A stretch of 64,000 nt of DNA from Tsukamurella conjunctivitidis (lineage in GTDB: Bacteria > Actinomycetota > Actinomycetes > Mycobacteriales > Mycobacteriaceae), in contig NZ_VIGX01000003.1 in assembly GCF_007858475.1 (NCBI RefSeq), positions 342,252 through 406,251 on the forward strand, written 5' to 3'. This document shows, one piece after another, positions 45,535-54,043 of this stretch. The notes under the pieces were generated by a model that worked only from the letters and a program-made list of their open reading frames with translations, was not told the origin of the DNA and searched no databases. A program made the translations under genes and the position numbers. How positions within the stretch are numbered: position 1 is the first letter of the stretch; every line of letters begins with the position of its first letter.

Positions 45535-45983
45535 CGTGCTGCCTTCCGTTTGAGGACCTCCTTCGTGAAGCCCTTCGACGCGATCTCTGCTGACATCTTC
45601 ACACCCTTGCGCACGACGAAGCCGGGCAGCTTGATCTTGAGGTCGATGTTCATATCGCACAGGACGTGCACCTTGTCGTCGCCGACGGGCGTGAGCAGGT
45701 AGTACCCGCCCTGCGAGCGCACGGCCACGCCCTCACCCTCGGACTGCCATGCGACCCTGGTCCCGGGCGTGAACTCGTACCGGAACCGCATGCGGTCGCT
45801 GATGCCGACCATGCCCGCCTCGACCTCGACGACACTGGGGTTTCCCGCGGCGTCGCGCTCGACGACCGTGACGCTCTTGTGCGACGAGGACCATTCGGGC
45901 AGGGATTCGACGTCCAGCAGCGTCGCGTAGGCGAGCGCCGCCGGCGCGTCGATCTCGAACTCGACCTTCTCGTTGATTGCCAT
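45531..45983 (-). CDS. SRPBCC (START-like) protein, first of a pair
   Basis: A 150-residue protein of the polyketide cyclase/SRPBCC superfamily: N-terminal EKVEFEIDAPAALAYATLLD, then SLPEWSSSHKSVTVVERDA, and VLCDMNIDLKIKLPGFVVRK leading into a long C-terminal helix. Such proteins bind lipids or other hydrophobic ligands; CoxG of CO-dehydrogenase clusters has the same fold. The start at 45983 has TAGATT at 45990-45995, 6 nt upstream. Its stop overlaps the CTG start of the MoxR gene. It is clearly paralogous to the next upstream gene, with the same length and the same KRKAA ending. Confidence 0.82.
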   Translation of the reverse strand: MAINEKVEFEIDAPAALAYATLLDVESLPEWSSSHKSVTVVERDAAGNPSVVEVEAGMVGISDRMRFRYEFTPGTRVAWQSEGEGVAVRSQGGYYLLTPVGDDKVHVLCDMNIDLKIKLPGFVVRKGVKMSAEIASKGFTKEVLKRKAAR

Positions 45984-46039
45984 CGCAACAATCTAGCGGC
46001 GCCGCCGGGGCTTTCGCGCCGAGCCCCGGCGGCCGACCG

Positions 46040-46489
46040 TCAGGCGGCGGCCTTGCGCTTCATGACCTCTTTGGTCAGGCCGTTCTTGATGATGTCCATG
46101 GCGAGCTTGATGCCCTTCTTCACCACGAACCCCGGGGCCTTGACCTTGGGGTCGAGGTACATCGTGACCTTGACGTGCGTCTGGTCGTCCCCCTTCGGCG
46201 AGAGCTCGTAGATGCCTCCCTGGCTGCGGACCGCGGTGCCCTCGTTACGGGTGTCCCACTTGCAGCTGACGTCGGTGAAGACGTAGTCGAAGGTCAGGTT
46301 GTCGCTGAACATCATGAGACCGACGGAGGCGTCGACGACGCTCGGCCGGCCGTTCGCATCGCGCTCGACGACCTTGACGTTGCTGTGCGCCGACGACCAG
46401 TCCGGCAGGGCCTCGACGTCGGCGAGCGTGTCGATGACCAGCGTGACCGGGGCGTCGATGTCGAATTCGAGGGACTTGTTGATTGCCAT
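46040..46489 (-). CDS. SRPBCC (START-like) protein, second of a pair
   Basis: A 149-residue paralogue of the neighbouring SRPBCC protein. Shared features are the start MAINKSLEFDIDAPVTLVID, DWSSAHSNVKVVERDANGRP and the ending KNGLTKEVMKRKAAA. It probably arose by tandem duplication. It has its own leaderless-type box TAGGTT at 46496-46501, 6 nt upstream of the ATG, and 56 bp separate it from the downstream paralogue. The ligand is unknown. It lies between proA and the Cox-like genes. Confidence 0.82.
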   Translation of the reverse strand: MAINKSLEFDIDAPVTLVIDTLADVEALPDWSSAHSNVKVVERDANGRPSVVDASVGLMMFSDNLTFDYVFTDVSCKWDTRNEGTAVRSQGGIYELSPKGDDQTHVKVTMYLDPKVKAPGFVVKKGIKLAMDIIKNGLTKEVMKRKAAA

Positions 46490-46535
46490 GGCGACAACCT
46501 ACCCCCGACGGTGCCGTCGTCCGGCGGGGTCGGGA

Positions 46536-47810
46536 TTACCGGGGCCGGACGTGCCCGTCGCCCCACGCGATCCACTTGGTGGAGGTGAGCTCCGGCAGAC
46601 CCATCGGGCCGCGCGCGTGCAGCTTCTGCGTGGAGATGCCGATCTCGGCGCCGAAGCCGAACTGCTCCCCGTCGGTGAAGGCGGTGGAGGCGTTGACCAT
46701 GACGGCGGCGGCGTCGACGCGGGTGGTGAACGCGCGGGCGGCGGCGAGATCACCGGTGATGATGGCCTCGGTGTGCCCGGTGCCGTACCGGTCGATGTGC
46801 TCGATCGCGGCGTCGATCCCGTCGACCAGCTTCACGGCGACGTCGAGGCTGAGGTACTCATCGGCCCAGTCCTCCTCGGTGGCGGGCACCATCGACGCCT
46901 CGTCGCCGTGCACGATCACGCCCTCGGCCTGGAAGGTGCTCAGCAGGCGGGGCAGGAAGGTGTCGGCGAGCGCGCGGTCCACGAGGACGGTCTCGACGGT
47001 GTTGCACACACTGGGGCGTCGGGTCTTGGCGTTGACCACGATCTCCTCGGCCATGTCGAGGTCGGCCGCGGGGTGGACGTAGATGTGGCAGTTGCCCGTA
47101 CCGGTCTCGATGGTGGGCACCGTCGCGTCGCGCACGACCGCCGCGATCAGCCCCGCACCGCCGCGCGGGATCACCACGTCGACGAGGCCGCGGGCGCGGA
47201 TCAGCGCGGTGACGCTGGCCCGGGACTCGGCAGGGAGCAGCGCGACGGCGTCGGGCGTGATGCCGCTCGCCTCCAGGGACTCGCGCAGGACGGTCACCAG
47301 GGCCGCGTTCGACGAGGCCGCCGAGCTGGAGCCGCGCAGCAGCACCGCGTTACCGGACTTGAGCGTGAGACCGAAGGCGTCGACGGTGACGTTCGGCCGC
47401 GCCTCGTAGACGATGCCGACGACGCCGAGCGGCACGGCGACCTGTCGGAGCTCGAGACCGTTGGGCAGCGTGGATCCGCGCAGCACGGTCCCGATCGGGT
47501 CCGGCAGGCCGGCGACCTGACGCAGGCCGGAGGCGATGCCGTCGACGCGGGCGGCGTTGAGGGCGAGCCGGTCGATCAGCGATTCCTCGGTGCCGGTGGC
47601 ACGCGCCCGCTCGACGTCCTCCGCGTTGGCCGCGAGGATGCGATCCTTCGCCGCGAGCAGCGCGTCGGCGGCGGCGTGCAGCGCCGTGTTCTTCTGCTCC
47701 GTGGTCAGCGTGATCAGCTGCTTCGACGCGGCGCGGGCGGCGCGGGCCGCCTCCTCGACCGCGACGGTCGCGGTCTGCAGGTCGGCGTCCTGGGCGGTGG
47801 GCGTGCTCAT
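46536..47810 (-). CDS. proA: Gamma-glutamyl phosphate reductase
   Basis: A 424-residue NADPH-dependent enzyme of proline biosynthesis that reduces gamma-glutamyl phosphate to glutamate semialdehyde. The catalytic Cys is in [18 protein letters not shown] near residue 265. Family regions [40 protein letters not shown] and [20 protein letters not shown] are present, with the C-terminal TEQFGFG-like [20 protein letters not shown]. The ATG at 47810 has TATTCT at 47817-47822, 6 nt upstream. The proB gene is not in the window. Confidence 0.95.
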   Translation of the reverse strand: MSTPTAQDADLQTATVAVEEAARAARAASKQLITLTTEQKNTALHAAADALLAAKDRILAANAEDVERARATGTEESLIDRLALNAARVDGIASGLRQVAGLPDPIGTVLRGSTLPNGLELRQVAVPLGVVGIVYEARPNVTVDAFGLTLKSGNAVLLRGSSSAASSNAALVTVLRESLEASGITPDAVALLPAESRASVTALIRARGLVDVVIPRGGAGLIAAVVRDATVPTIETGTGNCHIYVHPAADLDMAEEIVVNAKTRRPSVCNTVETVLVDRALADTFLPRLLSTFQAEGVIVHGDEASMVPATEEDWADEYLSLDVAVKLVDGIDAAIEHIDRYGTGHTEAIITGDLAAARAFTTRVDAAAVMVNASTAFTDGEQFGFGAEIGISTQKLHARGPMGLPELTSTKWIAWGDGHVRPR

Positions 47811-47816
47811 GATCCG

Positions 47817-47859
47817 AGAATACGCGGCGGCCGGAATCGTCGGTGCGCGGTGCTACGTT
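47817..47859. promoter_or_regulatory. Overlapping divergent leaderless promoters for proA and the HNH nuclease
   Basis: The starts of proA (47810, leftward) and the nuclease (47866, rightward) are 55 bp apart. On the complement TATTCT (47822-47817) is 6 nt from the proA ATG; on the plus strand TACGTT (47854-47859) is 6 nt from the nuclease GTG. The expected -35 regions (about 47831-47845) overlap, so the two promoters would compete for polymerase. No good -35 consensus is visible for either. Confidence 0.5.
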
Positions 47860-47865
47860 GCGCTC

Positions 47866-48597
47866 GTGTCCCGCCGGAGGAGTGTCCGCAGCCTGTCCCG
47901 GCAGGCGTGGGTCTCGTTGATCCTCGTGGTCGCGACGGCGGTCTTCGTGGCCGTCGGCGTCCTCCGCGATCGGTCGGCCGGGGACCCCTCCCCCGGTCCC
48001 GCCTCACCGTCCGGGACCGTGTCCGACGGTGCGCCGCTCGCGGGAGTCCGGATCGTCGCCGCGCGCGAACGCGCCCCGCAGCCCTACCGCCGGGCCGCCT
48101 TCGGGAAGGCGTGGACCGATGACCAATCGGCCCCGCTCGGGCACAACGGCTGCGACACCCGCAACGACGTGCTGGACCGGGACCTGAAGAACAAGACGTA
48201 CGTGCGCACGTCGGGCTGCCCGAGCGCCGTGGCGACGGGCACCCTCGTCGATCCGTACAGCGGGACCACGATGCGCTTCGAGCGCGGTGCGAAGACCTCG
48301 GCCAAGGTCCAGATCGATCACGTGATCGCGCTCGCCTACGCGTGGGACATGGGCGCCTGGTCGTGGGACGACGCGAAGCGCACCGTCTTCGCCAACGATC
48401 CGCGGAACCTGGTCGCGGTCGACGGCCCGGCCAACGAGAACAAGCGCGACTCTCCCCCGGGCCGGTGGATGCCGGCCAACGGGCGCTTCCACTGCCAGTA
48501 CGCGCGCCAGTTCTCCTTCATCGCCCGCGAGTACGGCCTGTCGGTCGACCGCGCTTCGTCGGCCGTCATCGAGCAGGCCGGCCGGACCTGCTCCTGA
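47866..48597 (+). CDS. Exported HNH/DUF1524-type nuclease
   Basis: A 243-residue protein with a basic N-terminus, one membrane helix or uncleaved signal (AWVSLILVVATAVFVAVGVL) and a Ser/Pro-rich linker, so the domain lies outside the membrane. The C-terminal half has the DUF1524-like HNH core: QIDHVIALAYAWDMGAW, then NDPRNLVAVDGPANENKRDS and the final PPGRWMPANGRFHC. The His and Asn residues would bind one metal and cut nucleic acid. Cysteines at GHNGCDTRN and TSGCPS could form a disulfide outside. It could serve nutrient DNA degradation, or processing of DNA for the Com proteins; this is speculation. The GTG start has TACGTT 6 nt upstream. Confidence 0.82.
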   Translation: MSRRRSVRSLSRQAWVSLILVVATAVFVAVGVLRDRSAGDPSPGPASPSGTVSDGAPLAGVRIVAARERAPQPYRRAAFGKAWTDDQSAPLGHNGCDTRNDVLDRDLKNKTYVRTSGCPSAVATGTLVDPYSGTTMRFERGAKTSAKVQIDHVIALAYAWDMGAWSWDDAKRTVFANDPRNLVAVDGPANENKRDSPPGRWMPANGRFHCQYARQFSFIAREYGLSVDRASSAVIEQAGRTCS

Positions 48598-48645
48598 GCG
48601 CCTCCGCACCCCGCCCGGGAGCGGTGTCGGCAACCCCGGCACATC

Positions 48646-48690
48646 AAACAAGCATTGCTGCTTGTTTTTTTCGTCCGGGGCTGACAGAGT
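48646..48690 (+). promoter_or_regulatory. Promoter and palindromic TetR-type operator of the AtuA-like operon
   Basis: A perfect palindrome with 9-bp arms, AAACAAGCA (48646-48654) and TGCTTGTTT (48659-48667), is centred on TTGC. Its right arm contains TTGTTT (48662-48667), a good -35 box. Seventeen bases later comes CAGAGT (48685-48690), a possible -10, which lies 6 nt before the GTG at 48697. A dimer bound to the palindrome would block this promoter. The operon ends with a TetR gene, the obvious candidate repressor. A T-run (48665-48671) after the hairpin means that a terminator for the upstream nuclease gene is an alternative or additional role. Confidence 0.65.
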
Positions 48691-48696
48691 GTGCGC

Positions 48697-49473
48697 GTGC
48701 CCACTTCAGCCCCCGTGTTCGACGCGCTCGAGTCCACCTCGGCCGCCGTCGCCGCCATCGCGGATTCGCTCCCCGACTGGTCGATTCCCACGCCCGCCGA
48801 GGGCTGGACCGTCGCCCACCAGGTCGCCCACCTGGCCTGGACCGACGAGGTCTCGCTGGTCTCCGCCACCGATCCCGACGGCTTCGCCGCGATCCTCAAG
48901 GACGCGATGCAGGACCCGATGGGCTTCGTCGACGCCGGCGCCGCCGAGCTCGCCGCCGACCCCGACCTGCGCGCCCGCTGGGACCGCGCCCGCGCCGCCC
49001 TCGCCGCCGCGCTCCGCGAGGCCGATCCCGGCACGCCGCTCCCCTGGTTCGGCCCGCCCATGCGGCCCGCCACCATGGCCAACGCCCGCCTCATGGAGAC
49101 CTGGGCCCACGGCTTGGACATCGCCGACGCCGCCGGCACCGAGCTGGACACCCCCGAGGCGCTCCCCCACGTCGCGAAGATCGCGTACAAGACCCGCGAC
49201 TTCGCGTACACCGTGAACGGCGAGACGCCGCCCGCCGAGCCCTTCGACGTCTTCCTCGTGGCCGCCGACGGCTCCGAGGTCTGCTTCGGCCCCGGCGACG
49301 CCGCGCAGCACGTGAACGGCTCGCTCGAGGACTTCTGCCGCCTCGCGACCCAGCGCATCAACGTCGCCGACACCGACCTCGTCGCCACCGGCGCCGACGC
49401 CGCCCACTGGCTGACCATCGCGCAGTGCTTCGCCGGCGCCCCCGGCACCGGCCGCGCCCCTACCTCGACCTAG
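48697..49473 (+). CDS. TIGR03084 family metal-binding, mycothiol-type enzyme
   Basis: A 258-residue protein of the DinB-like/maleylpyruvate isomerase superfamily, TIGR03084 subgroup. The metal site is recognisable in TVAHQVAHLAWTDEVSL near residue 33 and MANARLMETWAHGLDIADA near 130, where His, Glu and Asp residues line up as expected. Members are found at the head of AtuA-containing operons in actinobacteria; the reaction is not known to me. The GTG at 48697 is preferred to the GTG at 48691 because of the promoter spacing. The AtuA-like gene follows after 12 bp. Confidence 0.78.
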   Translation: MPTSAPVFDALESTSAAVAAIADSLPDWSIPTPAEGWTVAHQVAHLAWTDEVSLVSATDPDGFAAILKDAMQDPMGFVDAGAAELAADPDLRARWDRARAALAAALREADPGTPLPWFGPPMRPATMANARLMETWAHGLDIADAAGTELDTPEALPHVAKIAYKTRDFAYTVNGETPPAEPFDVFLVAADGSEVCFGPGDAAQHVNGSLEDFCRLATQRINVADTDLVATGADAAHWLTIAQCFAGAPGTGRAPTST

Positions 49474-49485
49474 GAGGCATCTGAC

Positions 49486-51225
49486 ATGACCAGCCCCATC
49501 CGGATCGCCAACATCTCCGGCTTCTACGGCGACCGCGCCGCCGCGCTCGGCGAGATGCTCGCCGGCCCGCGCGTCGACTACATCACCGGGGACTACCTCG
49601 CCGAACTCACCATGCTCATCCTCGGTCGCGACCGGCTCAAGGACGCGGACCTGGGATACGCCAAGACCTTCCTGCGGCACCTGACCCCGCACCTGCAGAC
49701 ACTCGCCGAGCGCGGCACCAAGGTCGTCGTCAACGCCGGCGGCCTCAATCCGGGCGGCCTCGCCGCCGCGGTCGAGAAGGCCGTCGCAGAGTCCGGCACC
49801 GACCTCAAGGTCGGCTGGGTCGACGGTGACGATCTGCTCGCCCGGTCCGCCGACCTCGGCGTGCCGAACGCGGTGACCGCCAACGCCTATCTCGGCGCCT
49901 TCGGTATCGCCGACTGCCTCACCGCGGGCGCCGACATCGTCATCACCGGCCGCGTCACCGACGCCTCCGTCATCCTCGGCCCCGCGATCGCCGAGTTCGG
50001 CTGGCAGCGGACCGACTTCGACGCGCTGGCCGGCGCGGTCGCCGCGGGACACATCATCGAGTGCGGCACCCAGGCCACCGGCGGCAACTACGCCTTCTTC
50101 GACCGCCACCCCATCACGCAGCTCCTCCACCCCGGCTTCCCCATCGCCGAGATCGCCTCCGACGGCTCCTTCGCCATCACCAAGCAGCCCGGCACCGGCG
50201 GCGTGGTGGAGGTCGGCACCGTCACCGCCCAGCTGCTCTACGAGGTCACCGGCCAGCGGTACGCGAACCCCGACGTCACGCTGCTGCTCGATTCGATGAC
50301 CCTGGCCCAGGACGGCGCCGATCGCGTGACCGTCACCGGGGTCCGCGGCGAGGCACCGTCGGCCATGACCAAAGTGGCGACGACGACCCTGGGCGGGTTC
50401 CGCAACGAGATCGCCTTCCTGCTCACCGGCATCGACGTCGAGCGCAAGGCAGAGCTGCTCGAGGCACAGCTGCGGGATGCGCTGAACCCGGCGCCGTCGG
50501 GCCTGCAGTTCCGGCTCGCGCGCACCGACCACCCCGACGCCCCCACCGAGGCGGCGGCGTCCGCCACCCTCACCGCGGTGGCCTGGGACGCCGACCCGAA
50601 CCGCGTGGGCCGCGCGTTCAGTTCGGCCGCGGTCGAGCTGGCGCTCGCCACCTACCCCGGTGCCTCCCCGATGGCGCCGCCCTCGAGCGGCGGCCCGTAC
50701 GGCGTGTACCAGGCCGTCTACGTGCCCAACGAGGACGTGCCCCACCGCTCGCACCGGCCCGACGGCACCGTCGCCGACATCGCGCCGCCGGCCGTCACCC
50801 AGGACCTCCCCGTGGACCCGTCGCAGCCCGGCACCGCGCCGCAGGTCTCCGCCGGCCCCGGAGCGACCGCCCGCGTGCCGCTCGGCACCGTCTTCGGTGC
50901 GCGCAGCGGCGACAAGGGCGGGAGCGCCAACGTCGGCGTCTGGGCGGAGTCCGACGAAGCCTACGAATGGCTCCGCAGTAACCTGACCGAACAGGCTCTG
51001 CGCGAACTCCTTCCGGAGGCGGCGGACCTCCCCGTCCGCCGGTACGAGCTGCCCAACCTCAAGGCCCTCAACTTCGTCATCGAGGACCTGCTCGGTAAGG
51101 GCGTCGCGCACGGCTACCGGTTCGACCCGCAGGCCAAGGGCGTCGGCGAGTGGCTCCGCGGCCGCTACGTCGACCTGCCCGTCGCCCTGCTGCCCGCCAG
51201 CCACACCACGAAGGAGATCGCATGA
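49486..51225 (+). CDS. AtuA-like protein (DUF1446 plus ferredoxin-fold domain)
   Basis: A 579-residue protein with an N-terminal acyclic-terpene-utilisation AtuA domain (DUF1446) at about residues 4-440: ANISGFYGDRAAALGEMLAG, VDYITGDYLAELTMLILGRD, VVNAGGLNPGGLAAAVEKAV and ITGRVTDASVILGPAIAEFG. A separate C-terminal domain from about 465 (LGTVFGARSGDKGGSANVGV ... RRYELPNLKALNFVIEDLLG) matches the AtuA-like ferredoxin-fold domain. AtuA is required for citronellol/geraniol breakdown in Pseudomonas, though its reaction is not settled. AGGAGG precedes the ATG, and the stop overlaps the next gene (ATGA). Confidence 0.87.
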   Translation: MTSPIRIANISGFYGDRAAALGEMLAGPRVDYITGDYLAELTMLILGRDRLKDADLGYAKTFLRHLTPHLQTLAERGTKVVVNAGGLNPGGLAAAVEKAVAESGTDLKVGWVDGDDLLARSADLGVPNAVTANAYLGAFGIADCLTAGADIVITGRVTDASVILGPAIAEFGWQRTDFDALAGAVAAGHIIECGTQATGGNYAFFDRHPITQLLHPGFPIAEIASDGSFAITKQPGTGGVVEVGTVTAQLLYEVTGQRYANPDVTLLLDSMTLAQDGADRVTVTGVRGEAPSAMTKVATTTLGGFRNEIAFLLTGIDVERKAELLEAQLRDALNPAPSGLQFRLARTDHPDAPTEAAASATLTAVAWDADPNRVGRAFSSAAVELALATYPGASPMAPPSSGGPYGVYQAVYVPNEDVPHRSHRPDGTVADIAPPAVTQDLPVDPSQPGTAPQVSAGPGATARVPLGTVFGARSGDKGGSANVGVWAESDEAYEWLRSNLTEQALRELLPEAADLPVRRYELPNLKALNFVIEDLLGKGVAHGYRFDPQAKGVGEWLRGRYVDLPVALLPASHTTKEIA

Positions 51226-52394
51226 CCGACCTGTGGGAGTCCGACGAGCGGCTCGCCCTGCGGAAGACGGTGACGGCGTTCACCGAACGCGAGATCCTGC
51301 CGTACCAGGACCAGTGGGAGGCGGAGGGCCTGCTCCCCCGCGAGCTGCACAAGAAGGCCGGCGACCTGGGCCTGCTCGGCGTCTCTTTCCCCGAGTCGGT
51401 CGGCGGCGGGGGCGGCGACCCCCGCGACGCGCTCGTCGTGTGCGAGGCGATGCACGAAGCCGGTGGCTCCGGCGGCCTGTTCGCGTCGCTGTTCACCTGC
51501 GGGATCTCCGTGCCGCACATCATCCTCGCGGGCACCGACGAGCAGAAGGCGAAGTGGGTCGCCCCCGTTCTCGCCGGCGAGAAGATCAGCTCGCTCGGCC
51601 TCACCGAGCCCGGCGGCGGCTCCGACCTGAGCCACCTCACCACCACGGCGCGCAAGGACGGCGATCACTACATCGTCAACGGCGCCAAGACGTTCATCAC
51701 CTCGGGCATCCGCGCCGACTGGGTGGTCACCGCGGTCCGCACCGGCGGTGAGGGAGCCGGCGGCATCAGCCTCCTCGTGATCCCCAAGGGCCTCGACGGT
51801 TTCGAGGTCAGCGCGCCCCTGAAGAAGATGGGCTGGCACGCCTCCGACACGGCCGAGCTCTCCTTCACCGACGTGCGTGTGCCGGCCGAGAACCTCATCG
51901 GCCCCGAGAACAGCGGCTTCCTCATGATCGGCGCCGCCTTCGTGACCGAGCGCCTCGCGCTCGCCGTCCAGGCCTACTCGCACGCCCAGCGCTGCCTCGA
52001 CCTCACCCTCGACTGGGTCCGCCAGCGCGAGACCTTCGGCAAGCCGCTGATCAAGCGGCAGGCGGTGCAGAACACCGTGACCGAGATGCGCCGCCGCACC
52101 GAAGTGGCACGCGTCTACAGCCGGCACGTGGCCGACCTCTACACGGAGGCCCTCGCCGCGGGCGGTCCGGCAGCGGCCGCGGAGCTCGTGCCCCAGGCCT
52201 GCTTCGCGAAGAACACCGCCGTCGAGTGCGGCGAGTGGGTCGCGAACGAGGCGGTGCAGCTGTTCGGCGGCCACGGATACATGTCCGAGTACGAGGTCTC
52301 GCGGCACTACCGCGATGTCCGCATCCTCGGCATCGGCGGCGGCACCACGCAGATCCTCACGACGCTCGCGGCGAACCGCCTCGGCTACAAGTGA
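51222..52394 (+). CDS. Acyl-CoA dehydrogenase, branched-chain type (first of two)
   Basis: A 390-residue FAD flavoprotein that introduces an alpha-beta double bond into an acyl-CoA. Family parts: SLGLTEPGGGSDLSHLTTTA near residue 128, NGAKTFITSGIRADWVVTA near 154, RQRETFGKPLIKRQAVQNTV near 263 and LFGGHGYMSEYEVSRHYRD near 350. The C-terminal loop reads GIGGGTTQIL and lacks the Glu used by medium-chain enzymes. Instead Glu243 in FVTERLALAVQ lies where isovaleryl-CoA dehydrogenase has its base. This suggests a branched substrate. It overlaps the AtuA-like gene by 4 bp. Confidence 0.9.
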   Translation: MTDLWESDERLALRKTVTAFTEREILPYQDQWEAEGLLPRELHKKAGDLGLLGVSFPESVGGGGGDPRDALVVCEAMHEAGGSGGLFASLFTCGISVPHIILAGTDEQKAKWVAPVLAGEKISSLGLTEPGGGSDLSHLTTTARKDGDHYIVNGAKTFITSGIRADWVVTAVRTGGEGAGGISLLVIPKGLDGFEVSAPLKKMGWHASDTAELSFTDVRVPAENLIGPENSGFLMIGAAFVTERLALAVQAYSHAQRCLDLTLDWVRQRETFGKPLIKRQAVQNTVTEMRRRTEVARVYSRHVADLYTEALAAGGPAAAAELVPQACFAKNTAVECGEWVANEAVQLFGGHGYMSEYEVSRHYRDVRILGIGGGTTQILTTLAANRLGYK

Positions 52395-52446
52395 TCCCCA
52401 CCCAGGCACCCACTCCGACACCGACGACAGGCAAAGGAACACACCC

Positions 52447-54036
52447 ATGACGGTGCTCCGCAGCACCCCGGCCCCCGACGCCGCCGCGTACCGCGAGACC
52501 ATGCTCGGCAAGCTCGCCGACCTCACCGCCGAGTTCGACAAGGCCCTGGCGGGCGGCGGCGAGAAGTACGTGGAGCGGCACCGGGGGCGCGGCAAGCTCA
52601 CGGCCCGGGAGCGCATCGACAGCGTGCTCGATCCGGCTTCCCCGTTCCTCGAGCTGATGCCGCTCGCGGCGTGGGGCAGCGACTTCCAGGTGGGCGCCTC
52701 CCTCGTCGGCGGCATCGGCGTGGTCGAGGGCGTCGAGGTGATGATCGTCGCGAACGACCCCACCGTCAAGGGCGGCACCTCGAACCCGTGGACCCTACGC
52801 AAGTCGCTGCGCCTCAACGACATCGCCAAGGAGAACCGGCTCCCGGTGCTCTCCCTGGTCGAGTCCGGCGGCGCCGACCTCCCCACACAGAAGGAGGTCT
52901 TCGTCCCCGGCGGCGCGATGTTCCGCAACCTGACGCAGCTGTCCAAGGCCGGTATCCCGACCATCTCGGTGGTCTACGGCAACTCCACCGCCGGCGGCGC
53001 GTACATCCCCGGCATGAGCGATCACGTGGTGATGATCAAGGAGCGCTCCAAGGTCTTCCTCGCCGGGCCGCCCCTGGTGAAGGCCGCGACGGGCGAGATC
53101 TCCGACGACGAGACGCTCGGCGGCGCCGAGATGCACTCCCGCACCTCGGGCCTCGGCGACTACATGGCCAACGACGAGCTCGATGCCGCACGGATCGCGC
53201 GCTCGATCGTCAAACGCCTCAATTGGCACAAGCAGGGCACGGCTCCGTCGAGCCTGGTCAAGCCCCCGCGCTACGACGCCGAGGGCCTGCTCGACATCGT
53301 CCCGGACGATCTGAAGATCCCGTTCGACCCGCGCGAGATCATCGCCCACATCGTGGACGACTCCGACTACGACGAGTTCAAGCCGCTCTACGGCGGCTCA
53401 CTGACCACCGGTTGGGCGAACCTGCACGGCTACCCGATCGGCATTCTCGCGAACGCGCGCGGCGTCCTCTTCTCCGAGGAAGCGCAGAAGGCCACGCAGT
53501 TCATCCAGCTGGCCAACCGCTACGACACGCCGCTGCTGTTCATCCACAACACCACCGGCTACATGGTGGGCGCCGAGTACGAGCGCGGCGGCATGATCAA
53601 GCACGGCTCGATGATGATCAACGCGGTCTCCAACTCGGAGGTGCCGCACCTCTCGCTGATCGCCGGCGCCTCGTACGGCGCGGGCCACTACGGCATGGCG
53701 GGCCGCGCCTTCAACCCGCGCTTCCTGTTCTCCTGGCCGAGTGCGCGTTCCGCGGTCATGGGCGCCAAGCAACTCGCCGACGTGGTCACCGAGGTCGCCG
53801 CCGCCTCGGCCGCCTCCCGCGGTCAGGCGATGGACCCCGCGTTCGTCGACGGCATGCGCACCGCGATCGAGACCCAGATCGACAAGGAGTCCCTGCCGGC
53901 CTTCATGTCCGGAATGCTCTACGACGACGGCATCATCGACCCCCGCGACACCCGCACGGTGCTCGGCATGGCGCTCTCCGCCATCCACAACGGCCCCGTC
54001 CACGGCACCGACGCCTTCGGCGTCTTCCGGATGTGA
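52447..54036 (+). CDS. Acyl-CoA carboxylase beta (carboxyltransferase) subunit, MCC/GCC type
   Basis: A 529-residue carboxyltransferase resembling the beta subunits of 3-methylcrotonyl-CoA and geranyl-CoA carboxylases. The N-terminal half binds the acyl-CoA (GRGKLTARERIDSVLDPASP, SGGADLPTQKEVFVPGGAMF, GNSTAGGAYIPGMSDHVVMI). The C-terminal half binds biotin (RGVLFSEEAQKATQFIQLAN, HNTTGYMVGAEYERGGMIKH, GASYGAGHYGMAGRAFNPRF). It works with the biotin subunit encoded next. A 52-bp gap precedes it. Whether the substrate is methylcrotonyl-CoA, geranyl-CoA or another beta-methyl enoyl-CoA cannot be read directly. Confidence 0.92.
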   Translation: MTVLRSTPAPDAAAYRETMLGKLADLTAEFDKALAGGGEKYVERHRGRGKLTARERIDSVLDPASPFLELMPLAAWGSDFQVGASLVGGIGVVEGVEVMIVANDPTVKGGTSNPWTLRKSLRLNDIAKENRLPVLSLVESGGADLPTQKEVFVPGGAMFRNLTQLSKAGIPTISVVYGNSTAGGAYIPGMSDHVVMIKERSKVFLAGPPLVKAATGEISDDETLGGAEMHSRTSGLGDYMANDELDAARIARSIVKRLNWHKQGTAPSSLVKPPRYDAEGLLDIVPDDLKIPFDPREIIAHIVDDSDYDEFKPLYGGSLTTGWANLHGYPIGILANARGVLFSEEAQKATQFIQLANRYDTPLLFIHNTTGYMVGAEYERGGMIKHGSMMINAVSNSEVPHLSLIAGASYGAGHYGMAGRAFNPRFLFSWPSARSAVMGAKQLADVVTEVAAASAASRGQAMDPAFVDGMRTAIETQIDKESLPAFMSGMLYDDGIIDPRDTRTVLGMALSAIHNGPVHGTDAFGVFRM

Positions 54037-54043
54037 GGAACCC

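Noticed and set aside
42910-45702. A 930-codon open frame on the plus strand
   Set aside because: It is antisense to nadD, the VWA and MoxR genes, all with clear motifs; the translation has no recognisable domain.
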